NCBI RefSeq assembly: GCF_963576545.1
Contig: NC_083646.1
Coordinates: 25,684,527 to 25,748,526, forward strand
Source: Limanda limanda
Taxonomy: Eukaryota; Chordata; Actinopteri; Pleuronectiformes; Pleuronectidae
Reading direction: 5' to 3'
DNA: 64,000 nucleotides
Positions within the stretch are counted from its first letter, which is position 1. Every line of letters begins with the position of its first letter. The notes beneath the pieces are model-generated. The model did not search any database and was not told where the DNA came from. It saw nothing but the letters and a program-made list of their open reading frames with translations. A program made the translations under genes and the position numbers. This document shows, piece after piece, positions 25,461 through 35,769 of this stretch.

Positions 25461-27391
25461 CTACTTTAACAAGTTGTTTTTCAGAGCCTGAACACAGGCA
25501 GAACACTCTGTGCCAAGGTTCATAAAAATCTTTTGAAGGGCCTCAAAAGTGTACCTCAACCCTTTGGGGTAGTCCAGGTTGAGGTTGTAGATGCATCCAA
25601 AGAGAAGTACAATGGCTGTACTGATGTCAGAGATGTCCTCCACAACAACCTTTTCCTCGATGACAAGGGCAATGTTGATTGTTCTGGGCATTGAGTGAGC
25701 TCTCCCAACATCATCTTCAACAATGGTGACTATGCCAAGTTGAACACCTGCAACGGACGTTTCCTCCGAGTCTGTATCACAGAGAAAACAAACAGACATT
25801 ACTTAAATTTTTAATGTTTTCATCACCACATTTATAAATAAATTATATACCCCTGCCCATGAGTAAAGTGACATGCACTTTTATGAGTTAAACTTTGAGT
25901 GCAAGTGACCACTGTTCAAAATATGAAGAAATTTCCTAACGACAAATTTAAGATGCATTAAAAAATACAATTTGTAAGGCCACCAGATAAATTTTGACCA
26001 CCCAGATGTCATCAATTAATCCATGTGAAGGGATAATTTGTGCGAAATCTGGCATTTTTTTTCTAAAGGTGCTCTTAAAATTCAGCTGGTGTGCAGTTTA
26101 AAAGGTGTGGGATAATCCTTTGATTCCATAAGTGTTAACAATCCAAAAAGGATGGACAATATCTCACCCTGACAGTGCATATAAAATCGGCCACAATCCA
26201 AACACTAAAACTTGCAGCAAAATTTACTGATTTAAGGTTTTTTTTAGGTCAACCCTCATAGATTACCTCTTGATAATGTGTTTTTACTTTTATTGTTAAA
26301 GATTTCAGCCTTAATTAGGGATAACTACTTCTATTACATTAAAGGGAATATAAATAAGTGGTTTTATTGCATATTCCTATCAAATGAATGCGTTTGCTCC
26401 CTAATCAGAGATGTTCTGGCCCCTTGTATATTTATATTGGCCCAGCTATTAAAAAAATGGAAGAAAAAAACTTCAATGGTATAAACCGAAGTATTCTTAC
26501 CAGACATGTCTTCAGGACGTTGCCTGGATTCACCCTCAAATAGAGAGGTAGACCTCGGAGAGCTGTGGCCTTCCTTTGTGCAAGCACATTGGTTGTCTGA
26601 AAGACACAAATAAAGTTAAAAAAAATATACCATGGCCTGAAAATAAAATCACACCACACCTATTCACAATTTATGTTAATGTCTGTTTGCAATGTGAAAA
26701 TGCACTCTCAGAAAACCTTAATTTATCTCCTACTTGCATTACCTGTTCATCAAGGTTGTCAAATAGGGCCTTTAAGTCCTTTCCTAGTGTCCCGCTACGT
26801 GTTCTGTAAAGCTTTATCAGGTTTGAGGCGTGTGCATCCAAAGATGTGAAGAATGTCTTCTTTAGATCCACTTGAGTGATTCAAAAAAACTCAGCATATA
26901 TCTAAGAGAGGAGAAATAACAGTATTAGTGTTAATACAGACTCCAATTACAGAAGGTGCCCACATTGTACAGTTATAAACTAAAAAGGTTTGCTACATCC
27001 GGAAGCTGAGCAGAATGGTGGAATTGGTAGAGCATTTAGGACATTACACATTATATAAAAAAAAAATCTTACCAACAGTAAACAGTAAACAATAAACAGT
27101 CACATGCTGCCTCAAATTAGTCCTTAGATGGGCTATGTATTTCTTTGGGGCACAGATGTCTTTAAAGTCACACAATTGACAAAAAAAGGTGACTTCTACT
27201 TCAGTTTTTCTGGACTTTGTGTGTACTCTTGAAAGGTGGCATTTTAACCCACCGCTTGTTTTGAAAGTGCAGCAGCAGTCAGTGTACAGGCACGGCAGTG
27301 GCCAGAAGCGTCCCCGGTAGTGGCAAAGTCGGTAATGCTTGAGGAGAATATCCTGATTAGGGTGCGAGAACTTGCACTCCTTACACTGCAT
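25461..27391 (-). pseudogene. Multi-exon C2H2/'SAMD3-like' gene of the 24378 element, probably broken
   Basis: Coding exons on the minus strand, from visible splice sites: 27391-27074 (after acceptor TTTCACAG, donor GTAAGA), 26901-26743 (acceptor CTCTCTTAG, donor GTAATG), 26596-26501 (acceptor GTCTTTCAG, donor GTAAGA), 25771-25461 (acceptor GATACAG, to a stop). The first has three C2H2-like fingers: C3/C6-H19/H24, C34/C39-H52/H57 and C71/C74-H88/H96. The second contains TFFTSLDAHASNLIKLYRT, the third ATALRGLPLYLRVNP, the last GIVTIVEDD, NIALVIEE, LLFGCIYNLNLDYPKGLRYT and CSACVQALKNNLL. I recall these blocks from numerous uncharacterised teleost proteins often labelled SAMD3-like; the function is unknown. 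Defects: an in-frame TGA at codon 7 of the second coding exon, and a phase mismatch between the last two exons, so this copy probably makes no full protein. The untranslated first exon ends at 28206 (CTAG|GTAAGA). Confidence 0.65.
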
Positions 27392-27398
27392 CCAAATC

Positions 27399-28205
27399 CT
27401 GTGAAACAAGGAAAACACATTTAGTTTATGAGTTTAACACCACCCAAATGAACAAACTCAATTTGGCTGAGGCAGAGGTAGGCAACCTTTACATCAAAAG
27501 AACCATTTTGCCCACTCTTCGCCCAAATAAAATTAGTCTGGAGCTGAGAAACATATTTGATAAGAAAGCTTATAAAGTTGCATTTATGAAATTATAGAAC
27601 AATAAAGAACTGTTGACTTTTATAGCTATTTTTACCTGTTACAAAGGAAAAAACACCAAACTCTTATGAAGAGAAGAAAAATACAGAGGCAAGTGTAGGT
27701 GTACTTTGAAATAAATTAAACACAGAACTATGTAGGGCTATTTGAGTTACATTTCCCCATATTTGTGGGAAATGTATGTAATAAGTAGTTATTTTGAAAT
27801 AAATAACACGTGAACGAGCTCTGTATGAAAGCTTAATTGTTAAATTCACCGTTATGCTAAGATTCAAACAGAAAAGACACCAACAGACGACACATACCCC
27901 AGTATACACAAGGAGAAGATCATCAAAATTTACCATTATTTTATTGATAACTCAACTTAACACGTTGGTAGTTTATAAACGTAGCACGGTGGTTTGGGTG
28001 GGGTTGGTCTACAGATAACTTAAAGTAAGCAAACACGTGGCTTTCACATGTAGCTGAAAGTTAGCAAACACGTGGCTTTCACGGGTAGCTAACAGGTAGA
28101 TTTTATGGATAGCTTACACATGTAGTTTTGTAAACGTTGTGAATCATTGCATTCGAAAGACAACGGGTCGCAGAATAACCAGTAAAATAGCGGCGGGAGT
28201 CTTAC
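27399..28205 (-). other. First intron of the SAMD3-like gene
   Basis: Bounded by donor GTAAGA at 28205 and acceptor TTTCACAG at 27399. It includes a stretch near 27470-27560 (GCAGAGGTAGGCAACCTTTA...AAGAACCATTTTG) that resembles the terminal part of a hAT element, too short to place. Around 28021-28085 an AGCAAACACGTGGCTTTCAC unit occurs twice in tandem. Confidence 0.45.
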
Positions 28206-28460
28206 CTAGTTAGTGCTGGAAGAAAGTGAGGAGGACACGCAGCCGTAGGACATGCGGTCGGAGGACATCAGTCGACAAAACTTGCCGTCGGGCGATATCA
28301 GGCGGCGGAACTTGCGATAGAAGGACGTGCATCTGATCAACTACACCCCAACATGTCCAGACAAGCCCACTCTACCTGAGAGCGCTGGGCTGGCGTCTCA
28401 AAACACGAGTGCGCAGTGACGCTGACTACGTCATGACGTCGCTTTCCGGACGCGGAAGCC
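28206..28460 (-). promoter_or_regulatory. Promoter and untranslated first exon of the SAMD3-like gene
   Basis: The minus strand has CpG-rich sequence with two abutting CRE-like half sites (TACGTCA and TGACGTC at 28427-28440) and an ETS-like site (TTTCCGGA at 28443-28450), followed in the direction of transcription by an exon ending CTAG at 28206 before GTAAGA. CRE plus ETS sites are typical of CpG-island housekeeping promoters; this is inference from motifs. Confidence 0.5.
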
Positions 28461-28626
28461 ACGCTGAAGCGCCGTGCAGCGCTTGCTCCAACATTAACCA
28501 ACATTGTCCCATCATTAATCTTTTTTTTCACTGCACTTCTCCACTTCAATTATTAATTTAATGCCATCCATGTTGAAGAAGTTCTCCGCTGTTTGCTCCG
28601 TTAAATGTCGGCTGTCGAGGGTAAAT

Positions 28627-28664
28627 TACGTATTCTCCACTCAAGCCTGTGTGGAGAATACGTA
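28627..28664. repeat. Perfect 14 bp inverted repeat with 10 nt loop
   Basis: TACGTATTCTCCAC at 28627-28640 pairs perfectly with GTGGAGAATACGTA at 28651-28664. It lies inside the right arm of the 24378 element, upstream of its gene's promoter. Confidence 0.9.
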
Positions 28665-29970
28665 GCCCCACTCTCTCTTTTAATCTTTATCACTGCTTGT
28701 GTGGCTGCAGTGGATGGGCAGAGGGGGACATTTAATAATGTGGTTGGTAAAAGTGGTAAAATTAAAACTCCAAGACGACAGAAGGTGAATACAAAGTAAG
28801 GGGTAAAAAGAAATCTGAACATGCTATATATATATATATTTTATATGTGTGTGTAAATGTGTATAATAATAATACAAGACATAAATATATATGTTCACAT
28901 ATGTATATATGTTTGTTTGTGTGTGTGTGTTTATATATACATATCTAAGTAGATATATTCCATATATAAATGCATTCATATCATTCAATCTGAACTTATA
29001 TTTGCATCCCGGAGCTGGCTAAGCAATATTTGAAGTTTCCTCAACTTAAAATGTTCAGTTGACTGCACTACTTATTTGTAAACTTGAAACTTTGGGTTTG
29101 CTCAACATTTAAAAAAAAAATTTGCTCACTCAACTTTTAAAAATAAGTTAGACCAATGATTTTGAAGTTGGGCTTTTTACAGTGCAGGATTAGAAGTTAG
29201 GGGTGGAGCAGAACATAGGATATCAATCCCACATTGGTCTAGACCAGGGGTCTCAAACTCGTGGCCCGCGGGCCAATTGCGGCCCGCGGGACGATATTTT
29301 GTGGCCCCCACCTTAATATGAAAGTTTAATGTTAGTGCGGCCCGCACAAACATTGTAGCAGCTCCGCTGTTAGCTGCTGTGTGGGACAATGTTATGATGT
29401 TCTGGTTTCCTACTGTGTGCCTGACCAGTGAACGCAGCATGTAAGTGAGTGACATGGGGGGCGGGGTCGTGTGTGTGTGTACGTGTGAGAGTGAGTGAGA
29501 GAGAGAGCCGGGAGAGAAAAGAGTGGCTTTGGATGTGCGGTGCAGGAGGGTGAAATTCATAGTTTTCTGCCCTCTTTCGCGCAGGTCATGATGTATCCAG
29601 TGCTTCATTTATAAATCACAAGGTGCCGGAACGCTAAGTACATATCACAGCGCAGGTACGACGAGCACAGGTCCCGGAACGCACATAAAACGCCGCTTAA
29701 AACAGCACACACATGCCACTTACAATGCAGTGGGACTTATACTGCAGTGACGGTGTCAGTCTTTATGTCAGTGATTAATAAAGTGGCGTCTTGAGCAAAG
29801 GCGACTTCTGTGTCCAGCGGAACGGAACACACACACACACACACACACAATTTGTTAAATTGAAGGCAAATTCAAGGGACACCACGGCTCCTTTACGCAC
29901 ACGCTGCGCTGTGAGGTTTTGGGAGCTTCTTTACGCAGACAGATTATTCTAAACCGCAGCAGTTTATAAC

Positions 29971-30920
29971 CAGTGGCGGTTCGTCATACAGGGCGCTGGG
30001 GCGCCGCCCACCCTACAATTTTGAGATGAAAAAAAAAAAATGACATGTCAAAAAACATTATATATCAAATAATTTAATAAGAAATGTACTGTTTTAAAGC
30101 ATTTAATGTGTGCCGGAGACCGTAAGCCCCTGTCAAAAACCACTTAATATATTATATTTGGTAATATATTTGCCATTCGTTATCACTGAGAGAGAAGCCA
30201 CTCCTCCCTGTGGGCGCCGGGCAAGTGGAAGTCTATGGAAGCCAACAAAAGGGGCAGGAACATTTGAGCAAGGACAGCTTCTCAATGGCGGATGACAGTT
30301 CGAGCCATGGGCGCACTTCACCTGCGCCTACAGCCAATGAAAGGGTTTCTTATACATCATGCTGACAGGACTGTCCAATCAGAGACCTTATCACTGATCT
30401 ACAGGAGCTGCATAGTTAGCAGATACTTTTAATCTGCACGGAGGTGCAGCTCCGGTCCCGGAGCACTGAGTGAGACAGGTAGAGGACAGACAGTGGACAG
30501 ATAGAAGCATTGTTGTTTACTGTGTCGTGTGTGTAGTTTTATCGATCAGTAATAATCAGCTGAAATTTTTAACCACATGTTAACGTGCATGGGGACGTGC
30601 TCCTCCGGGACCGTCCCCGGGGACATCCCGGTCTCGGTCACCTCCCGGAGCACCGGAGCACATTCCCGGGGACCGGGACGTCCGGGACGACCGGGACGCG
30701 ACCGGAGCACCGGACTCCGGAGCACCGGAGGGAGGTGCACCCGGGGAGGTGCACCGGTCCCGGAGACGGTCCCGGAGGAGCACGTCCCCGGGGACGTCCC
30801 GGTCCCGGTCCGGAGGTCCCCGGAGCACCCCGGAGTTTTTTTTTTCTCATTGCGGTGGGCTATTTAAACCGCGCCGCCCAAGTGCGCCCCCCCCCAAAAA
30901 AATGTCACCAGCCGCCACTG
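29971..30920. mobile_element. Nested non-autonomous hAT element, 950 bp
   Basis: It starts CAGTGGCGG and ends CCGCCACTG, with the 8 bp target duplication TTTATAAC on both sides (29963-29970 and 30921-30928). Those flanking bases join up inside the older hAT element, so this one inserted second. The ends continue into GC-rich GGGGCGCCGCCCACCC (left) and CGCCGCCCAAGTGCGCC (right). No transposase motif was seen. A GC-rich tandem tract fills 30585-30835. Confidence 0.9.
30585..30835. repeat. GC-rich minisatellite-like tract in the nested hAT
   Basis: About 250 bp made from short, irregularly repeated units such as CCGGGGACGTCCCGG, CCGGAGCACCGGAG and GGGACGACCGGGACG. All six frames are largely open because TA-containing stops are rare here; the resulting Arg/Gly/Pro-rich frames should not be read as genes. 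Confidence 0.85.
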
Positions 30921-31429
30921 TTTATAACACGTCATTGAGCTAATATCTACATTTTACAGTCTGGGCTGTTTTACATTATTATTTACACCTGATATGTGTG
31001 GATGAATTTTAATGATTTAAATTCCCTCATCCTCTGGTGGTGACATTTACGCACCGAGCCACGGACTGTACATGACCATATGCTAGTTATTTTGGTTCAT
31101 CTTAGAAGTCTGCATTTGTTATTATTTTATGAAATTGTGATGCTGTTGTTAAGAAAGCTTTATATATAATTTATTAGATTATCTTGTTATTGCGTGGCCA
31201 CAAATTAGTAATTCATCCACCGATGTCAACAGGGGCTCCGTAATTTTCTAGTGATTACATTATATTGTTATATTTTATTTTAATCATTTCTTAAAAAACT
31301 TTTTTTAATGTTCATATTTTTTTCGATACGAGAGGTACCGGATCTGCTCAAATAAGTCCCAGAACGCAGGCAAGCCAACACGCCGGCACAAAGTAAGCAC
31401 AAAAATGTATAGAAAAATGTGAGGCTACA

Positions 31430-31879
31430 GGAGGAATTTGATCATAGATTTGCAGACTTCAAGACGCACAGAGCGACTTTTACAAAAATTTTGCGGATCC
31501 CTTCTCCTTTGATGTGCAAGATGCCCCTCCTGTGCTTCAAATGGAGCTCATTGGCCTGCAGTGCAACTCTGACCTCAAAGCCAAGTTCAGGGAGGTGAGT
31601 GGAAAGGAAGACAAGCTGGGGCACTTTTTGTGAGAATTGAACCCCAGCTTCCTTGAGCTTTCCCGAATGTTCAAGCGGACCATGTGCCTTTTTTGGAGCA
31701 CATATTTGTGTGAAAAGCTCTTCTCCACCTTGAACTTCAATAAGTCCAGGTACAGGTCCAGGCTTACTGATGATCATCTTCAAGCCATACTGAGGGTCTC
31801 AACTGCTTCCTCCCTCAAGTCAAATGTGGCTCAGCTATGTGAGAGGAAGCGCTGCCAGGTCTCTGGCAGCAAGAAGTAG
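31430..31879 (+). pseudogene. Broken C-terminal part of hAT transposase
   Basis: Translated pieces match the GTF2IRD2/ZBED-type hAT transposase C terminus: EEFDHRFADFKTH, then after a frameshift DPFSFDVQDAPPVLQMELIG and LQCNSDLKAKF, then a TGA at about 31631-31633, then LFWSTYLCEKLFSTLNFNKS and RSRLTDDHLQAILRVSTASS. The last two blocks belong to the hAT dimerisation region. The RNase H catalytic part and the N-terminal BED finger are absent. It is inactive. Confidence 0.85.
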
Positions 31880-33479
31880 GCAAGAGAAGCCATGTTTACA
31901 AGAACTGTTCGTGTTCTTCAATATTCTATTCATGTTCAGAAGAACCCATTGAAGTTAAATAACTGTTAGTTATGACATTAGAGAAGTTTGGATTTTTTTA
32001 GCAAAGTTTTTTTTTGTGGAATACCTGATGCGGCCCAGCCTCACCCAGATACTGCCTCCAGCGGCCCCCAGGTAATTTGAGTTTGAGACCCCTGGTCTAG
32101 ACACTAGTGGTGGTTGAGATTGGGGTGGAGATGGGTTACGCGCGTAACTGAATGACTGCTGACTGCAGAAGAGAGGAGAAGGGATTTGACAGCAGCCGCA
32201 TGATTGCCTGAAAGAGAGCAGAATCAGATTGACCATTTAAAAAGCCCACAATCAGCTGATTATTAAGCAAAGAGCGAGTGAGAGAATTGAGATTGATTGA
32301 ATGGGGGGAAATATTCCTGATTGAACTTACGCCGATCTTCGTTTGAGATGTCGGATTTTAAATGATTAGACTTCTGTAAACTCAAGATGGTTTTACGATT
32401 AACATGCGCATGTTTTAAATTAATTATATCACACCTGATCCTTTTCCTTTGCTCTACTGCAAATATTGGAAAAAGGTGTCAAGGTGCTCAAAACACATAA
32501 AGATGAATTTACTTATTTAAATCACAGGAATCTCAGCAATTGAGACCTTTCAAGGAGCACCTGAATGCAGAATTAGTGTACACGGTACAATTAGCAGGCC
32601 AGCTGTCAGGTAATTTATACAGTAAATGCAAAGGTATAATGAAAGGGAGATTGTATATCTGCATTTCACTAAGGTAATATACAATGCAGGATAGAAACTC
32701 TGTGACTTTTATTATTTTAACTTTTAAATTCAACAAAAAAATGTACTCTCATGGCCTCTGCCATTTCTGAAAATCTTATTGAACACGTCACAACTCATGA
32801 ACTCAGATCTGTCAGAAAAGGGATGAGAGGGTTGTTCATACGGACTCTTCTTGTGAGCACTGCAAACACGACGTTGTCTGAGGACAGCAAACAAAACAGA
32901 AGAGCAATATTTGTGCCCAGTTACAGTCCTGACAAACTCAAGTTTTGTTTCCCCCCCACACACACATACAGCAATAAAGGGCACAGTGGAAATTGGTGTT
33001 GTTGGTTACATTTCTGAGAAACTGGTGGTGTGGAGCCTTCTGGCAGCAGCTGCTTCTCCTTTGGACGTATTTAGAATTTGCATTTGTCAAAAAGCCAAAC
33101 ATGACGCCTTGTTTTTGTGTGGATTCATTTTTGATGGATGATCGTGGTCAGGGCAAACATCTGTAACAAATACGTTGGCATATTTTTGTGATTGCTCGAC
33201 AGTAAAAGCAGCAGGAAAAGTGTGTATTCCTAGTGCATAGAAAGATCCCTTGAACACTACAAGTGTAACGGCTCATTCCTTAATTTTTTCATAAATGGCA
33301 TTTTTACATGTGTCAGTAGGATAACCACAGGCGTAAATACTAAGAATAGTGTTTGCTGCATTCCATTTAGCTGCTTCAGTCTCAGGGTCCTGTTATTGTG
33401 CACATCATGTCACACATCATGACTTGCTGTTCCACAATATTTTTGCATCTGTACCGGCAGCAGCCAGTGGCCTGAGGCA

Positions 33480-33775
33480 TCATGTTTTCTGCTCTGTCCC
33501 ATTCATGTGAACACGATATCTCAAGAATGCTTCGAGGGGATCCTTTCAAATTTGGTAGAAACATTTACTTGTATTTATGTATGAAGTGATTCCAATTTGG
33601 TCAAAGTTACGGTGATGTTTTTGATCTTGTGAACGCACATCTCAGAAACATCTTGAGTGAAATTCTTAAATTTCGAAAAACAAACCTTCATTTGGACTCA
33701 AAGATGAATTGATTCGATTTCAGTGGTCAAACGTCACAGTGACCTCATATGAGCTTCATTAAAATATTATAAGTA
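33480..33775. repeat. Old interspersed repeat ('gatatctcaagaatgc' type)
   Basis: GTGAACACGATATCTCAAGAATGC and a second related unit (GTGAACGCACATCTCAGAAACATC, near 33630), each followed by TTGAG...TTCAAATTTGG or an equivalent, then TTCATTTGGACTCAAAGATGAA and CACAGTGACCTCATATGAG. I recognise this as a repeat widespread in fish. It ends about 100 bp upstream of trhr coding exon 2. Confidence 0.5.
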
Positions 33776-33877
33776 GAAGCTTTGATGGTTGGTGAAGGCT
33801 GCAACCACAGGACTGTTTTCTAGTCTGTCATTTGAGTTTGTTGCTGCAATTACTAACTCAAGACTGAACATTATTAG

Positions 33878-34297
33878 GTGACCAAGATGCTGGCTGTGGT
33901 GGTGATCCTCTTCGCCTTGCTGTGGATGCCCTACCGGACCTTGGTGGTGGTCAACTCTTTCCTGGACAACGCCTACCTGGACACCTGGTTCCTGCTCTTC
34001 TGTCGTCTCTGCATCTACTTAAATAGTGCCATCAACCCGGTCATCTACAATGCCATGTCCCAGAAATTCCGTGCCGCTTTCAAGAAGCTGTGTCACTGCG
34101 GCACCCAGCGCATGGAGAAACCAGCCTCTTACAGTGTGGCACTCACCTACAGTGTCATCAAGGAGACGTCCAACGGTGAAAGTCCCGACCACTTCACTAC
34201 AGAAATGGACGCGTTCAACACACCAGCAGATCAGTACCGACCCACCAAGAGGATACCGTATGAGGAGCCTTCCCCTGGGGGCGATGTCAAAGTATGA
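33878..34297 (+). CDS. trhr: Thyrotropin-releasing hormone receptor, coding exon 2 (TM6, TM7, C-tail)
   Basis: The acceptor ATTATTAG precedes GTGACCAAGATG, continuing exon 1 in phase 0. This exon gives residues 272-410: [20 protein letters not shown] of TM6 (W287, P289, Y290 equivalent to human ligand-contact Y282), loop 3, TM7 with R314 (human R306) and the NPVIY motif at 324-328, the [12 protein letters not shown] helix 8, C343 and C345 matching the palmitoylated human cysteines, and a C-tail with [15 protein letters not shown] and a distal part that differs from human. The stop at 34295-34297 overlaps an AATAAA hexamer (34296-34301), probably too close to be the functional polyadenylation signal. 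The intron upstream is 18.2 kb. Confidence 0.97.
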   Translation: MTKMLAVVVILFALLWMPYRTLVVVNSFLDNAYLDTWFLLFCRLCIYLNSAINPVIYNAMSQKFRAAFKKLCHCGTQRMEKPASYSVALTYSVIKETSNGESPDHFTTEMDAFNTPADQYRPTKRIPYEEPSPGGDVKV

Positions 34298-34309
34298 ATA
34301 AAACCAAAC

Positions 34310-35355
34310 ATAAAACCGATCAGCAGATATCAGAGACTGACAGCTGCAGTATGGATTAAGTCACCCAGTGGACAGTCCAGTCAGTTCTAATTTATCTGAG
34401 GAGTTTTCTCTCTGAAATGTTTATTTTACTTGACAAGCCCATTTACCAGATGCCAGCTAGGTTGGAGAAAAATGAGCTGCCTTGTAGTTCTTTAGTATTC
34501 TGTACAGAATAACTAAAATGAGTTATCACGAGCTGTTTGTTACACCTGCACAGGACTGAAGAGCTGAAAACACCGTTTTTAATGAAATTTGGCTTGAAAA
34601 TGGGAAACATGTTGTCATTGGAGGGTGTGATGCACCCAACCCTAATAGTATATGATATAATGCAGAAACATGTTTTGTATAAACAATAACCCAAACTGTC
34701 ACAGAAAAAACTTGCATGGGAGCAGCATGAGAGCAGTCAATCATCACCTACAGTCGATTGGTTTGTTTTAAGCAGACTTCCTCCACATTTACAGTAGCAG
34801 CCTCTGTTGAACCAGTGGACATTTTAGAGCTGGGTATGTCAATATTTATTAAAATATAAGTTTAGTTAATCATATTCTGTTCAGCTTGAAATTCAAATGT
34901 AGTAAGGAGAACATTTTAACTAAGTACATAGTGTGGTTTGTTGCCTCTGTGTTTTCTGAATATCATATCTAATGGGGAGAGGTGTAGCCAAAGTATCTCA
35001 ACACCACACATATTTCTACCTCTTGAGCTCTTGAGCTTTGTTTTCTGTGCAACACGGTTTCCTCAAAGGCATCTTTAACCCAACCAACCTATTTAGGGAA
35101 GGTTGGTACTGTTTGGCAGTAACACAAAACACTTTGCAGTAACTTAATGGACTTGAGCATTTACAACTAGGAATTATATTTAAAATTCAAAGGGATTGCA
35201 TTTTTTTGTCACTAACAGGCAATTAGCTATTAGGAAGATGATGCTCTTCCCAGTGACAAACATTATTTTACATACATTCCTTGATTAGCAACTTTGCTAA
35301 TGTCATCAAATGGGTAAGGCTACATTCAGGAATCAGTTATTATAGCTGCAGATTG
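34310..35355. other. trhr 3' flank
   Basis: Probably includes the trhr 3' untranslated region. No other feature recognised. Confidence 0.5.
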
Positions 35356-35360
35356 TAGTA

Positions 35361-35768
35361 CAATAGTCTATATATAAAGATGGACATGGTCCACCATCAG
35401 AGTCTGCACAGTAGTGATCGGGGGAGGGAGACATGGCAGCGAGGTCCCACATACACGTGCTCGACTATTCTCAGGCAGTCTCAGCTGTCAATCATGACGT
35501 ATCACTCAGATTTTATCGCATCCAATAACTAACTAAAACCAAACTTACCCACAAACATCAGTATGGTAAGAACTGGCTGAAATGACTGAAACAATCTTTG
35601 AGAAAAATCTATGTGTACTTGATTTTGCAGTTTGGCCCATGTCCACTAACATGGAGGATACAGGATGTATGACCTGTACTGCAGACAGCCACTAGGGGAT
35701 GATTGAAACGTTTTGGCTTCTGTGAACCATGGAGCAGTCATGTTGTCCATCTTTATATACAGTCTATG
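35361..35768. mobile_element. MITE with TCTATATATAAAGATGG / CCATCTTTATATACAG termini
   Basis: About 27 bp imperfect inverted repeats end the element: ATAGTCTATATATAAAGATGG on the left and CCATCTTTATATACAGTCTATG on the right. The interior includes TCTCAGCTGTCAATCATGAC and GTATGACCTGTACTGCAG, both of which recur in the split copy at 54738-54990 and 58345-58505, proving a repeat family. There is no coding capacity. Superfamily unassigned; a target duplication was not clear. Confidence 0.75.
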
Positions 35769-35769
35769 T

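Larger units (their letters stand above)
24378..29184. mobile_element. 4.8 kb element with CACTGTAAAAA termini carrying a multi-exon zinc-finger gene
   Basis: The left end reads CACTGTAAAAAAAG and the right end CTTTTTACAGTG, an inverted pair. Both flanking arms are built of many short copies of AAGTTGA, TCAACTT and AACTTA motifs (24395-24500, 24660-24740, 29040-29170). The interior holds a minus-strand gene with its own promoter near 28427-28455, untranslated first exon, four coding exons and a polyadenylation signal at 24792-24797, described separately. No DDE, tyrosine or HUH transposase motif was seen. The target duplication is unclear; only CA abuts both ends. I infer one mobile unit because the gene and the arms are framed by the ends, and because I recall such genes in many copies in teleosts. 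The gene could instead be independent of the terminal repeats. Confidence 0.6.
29245..32094 (+). mobile_element. hAT element (GTF2IRD2/ZBED-like family), 2.85 kb including a nested insertion
   Basis: Terminal inverted repeats CAGGGGTCTCAAACTC and GAGTTTGAGACCCCTG are perfect over 16 bp, and both flanks carry the 8 bp target duplication GTCTAGAC (29237-29244 and 32095-32102), as expected for hAT. The start carries the GTGGCCCGCGGGCC stretch usual in this fish family. Without the nested 950 bp element and one copy of its target site, the host copy is about 1.9 kb, far shorter than an autonomous element, so much of the transposase has been deleted. The surviving C-terminal part is described at 31430-31879. 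Confidence 0.92.

Noticed and set aside
30546..30943. Several overlapping Arg/Gly/Pro frames around the GC-rich tract
   Set aside because: Open on both strands because the tract lacks stop codons; it is a tandem repeat in a non-autonomous transposon.
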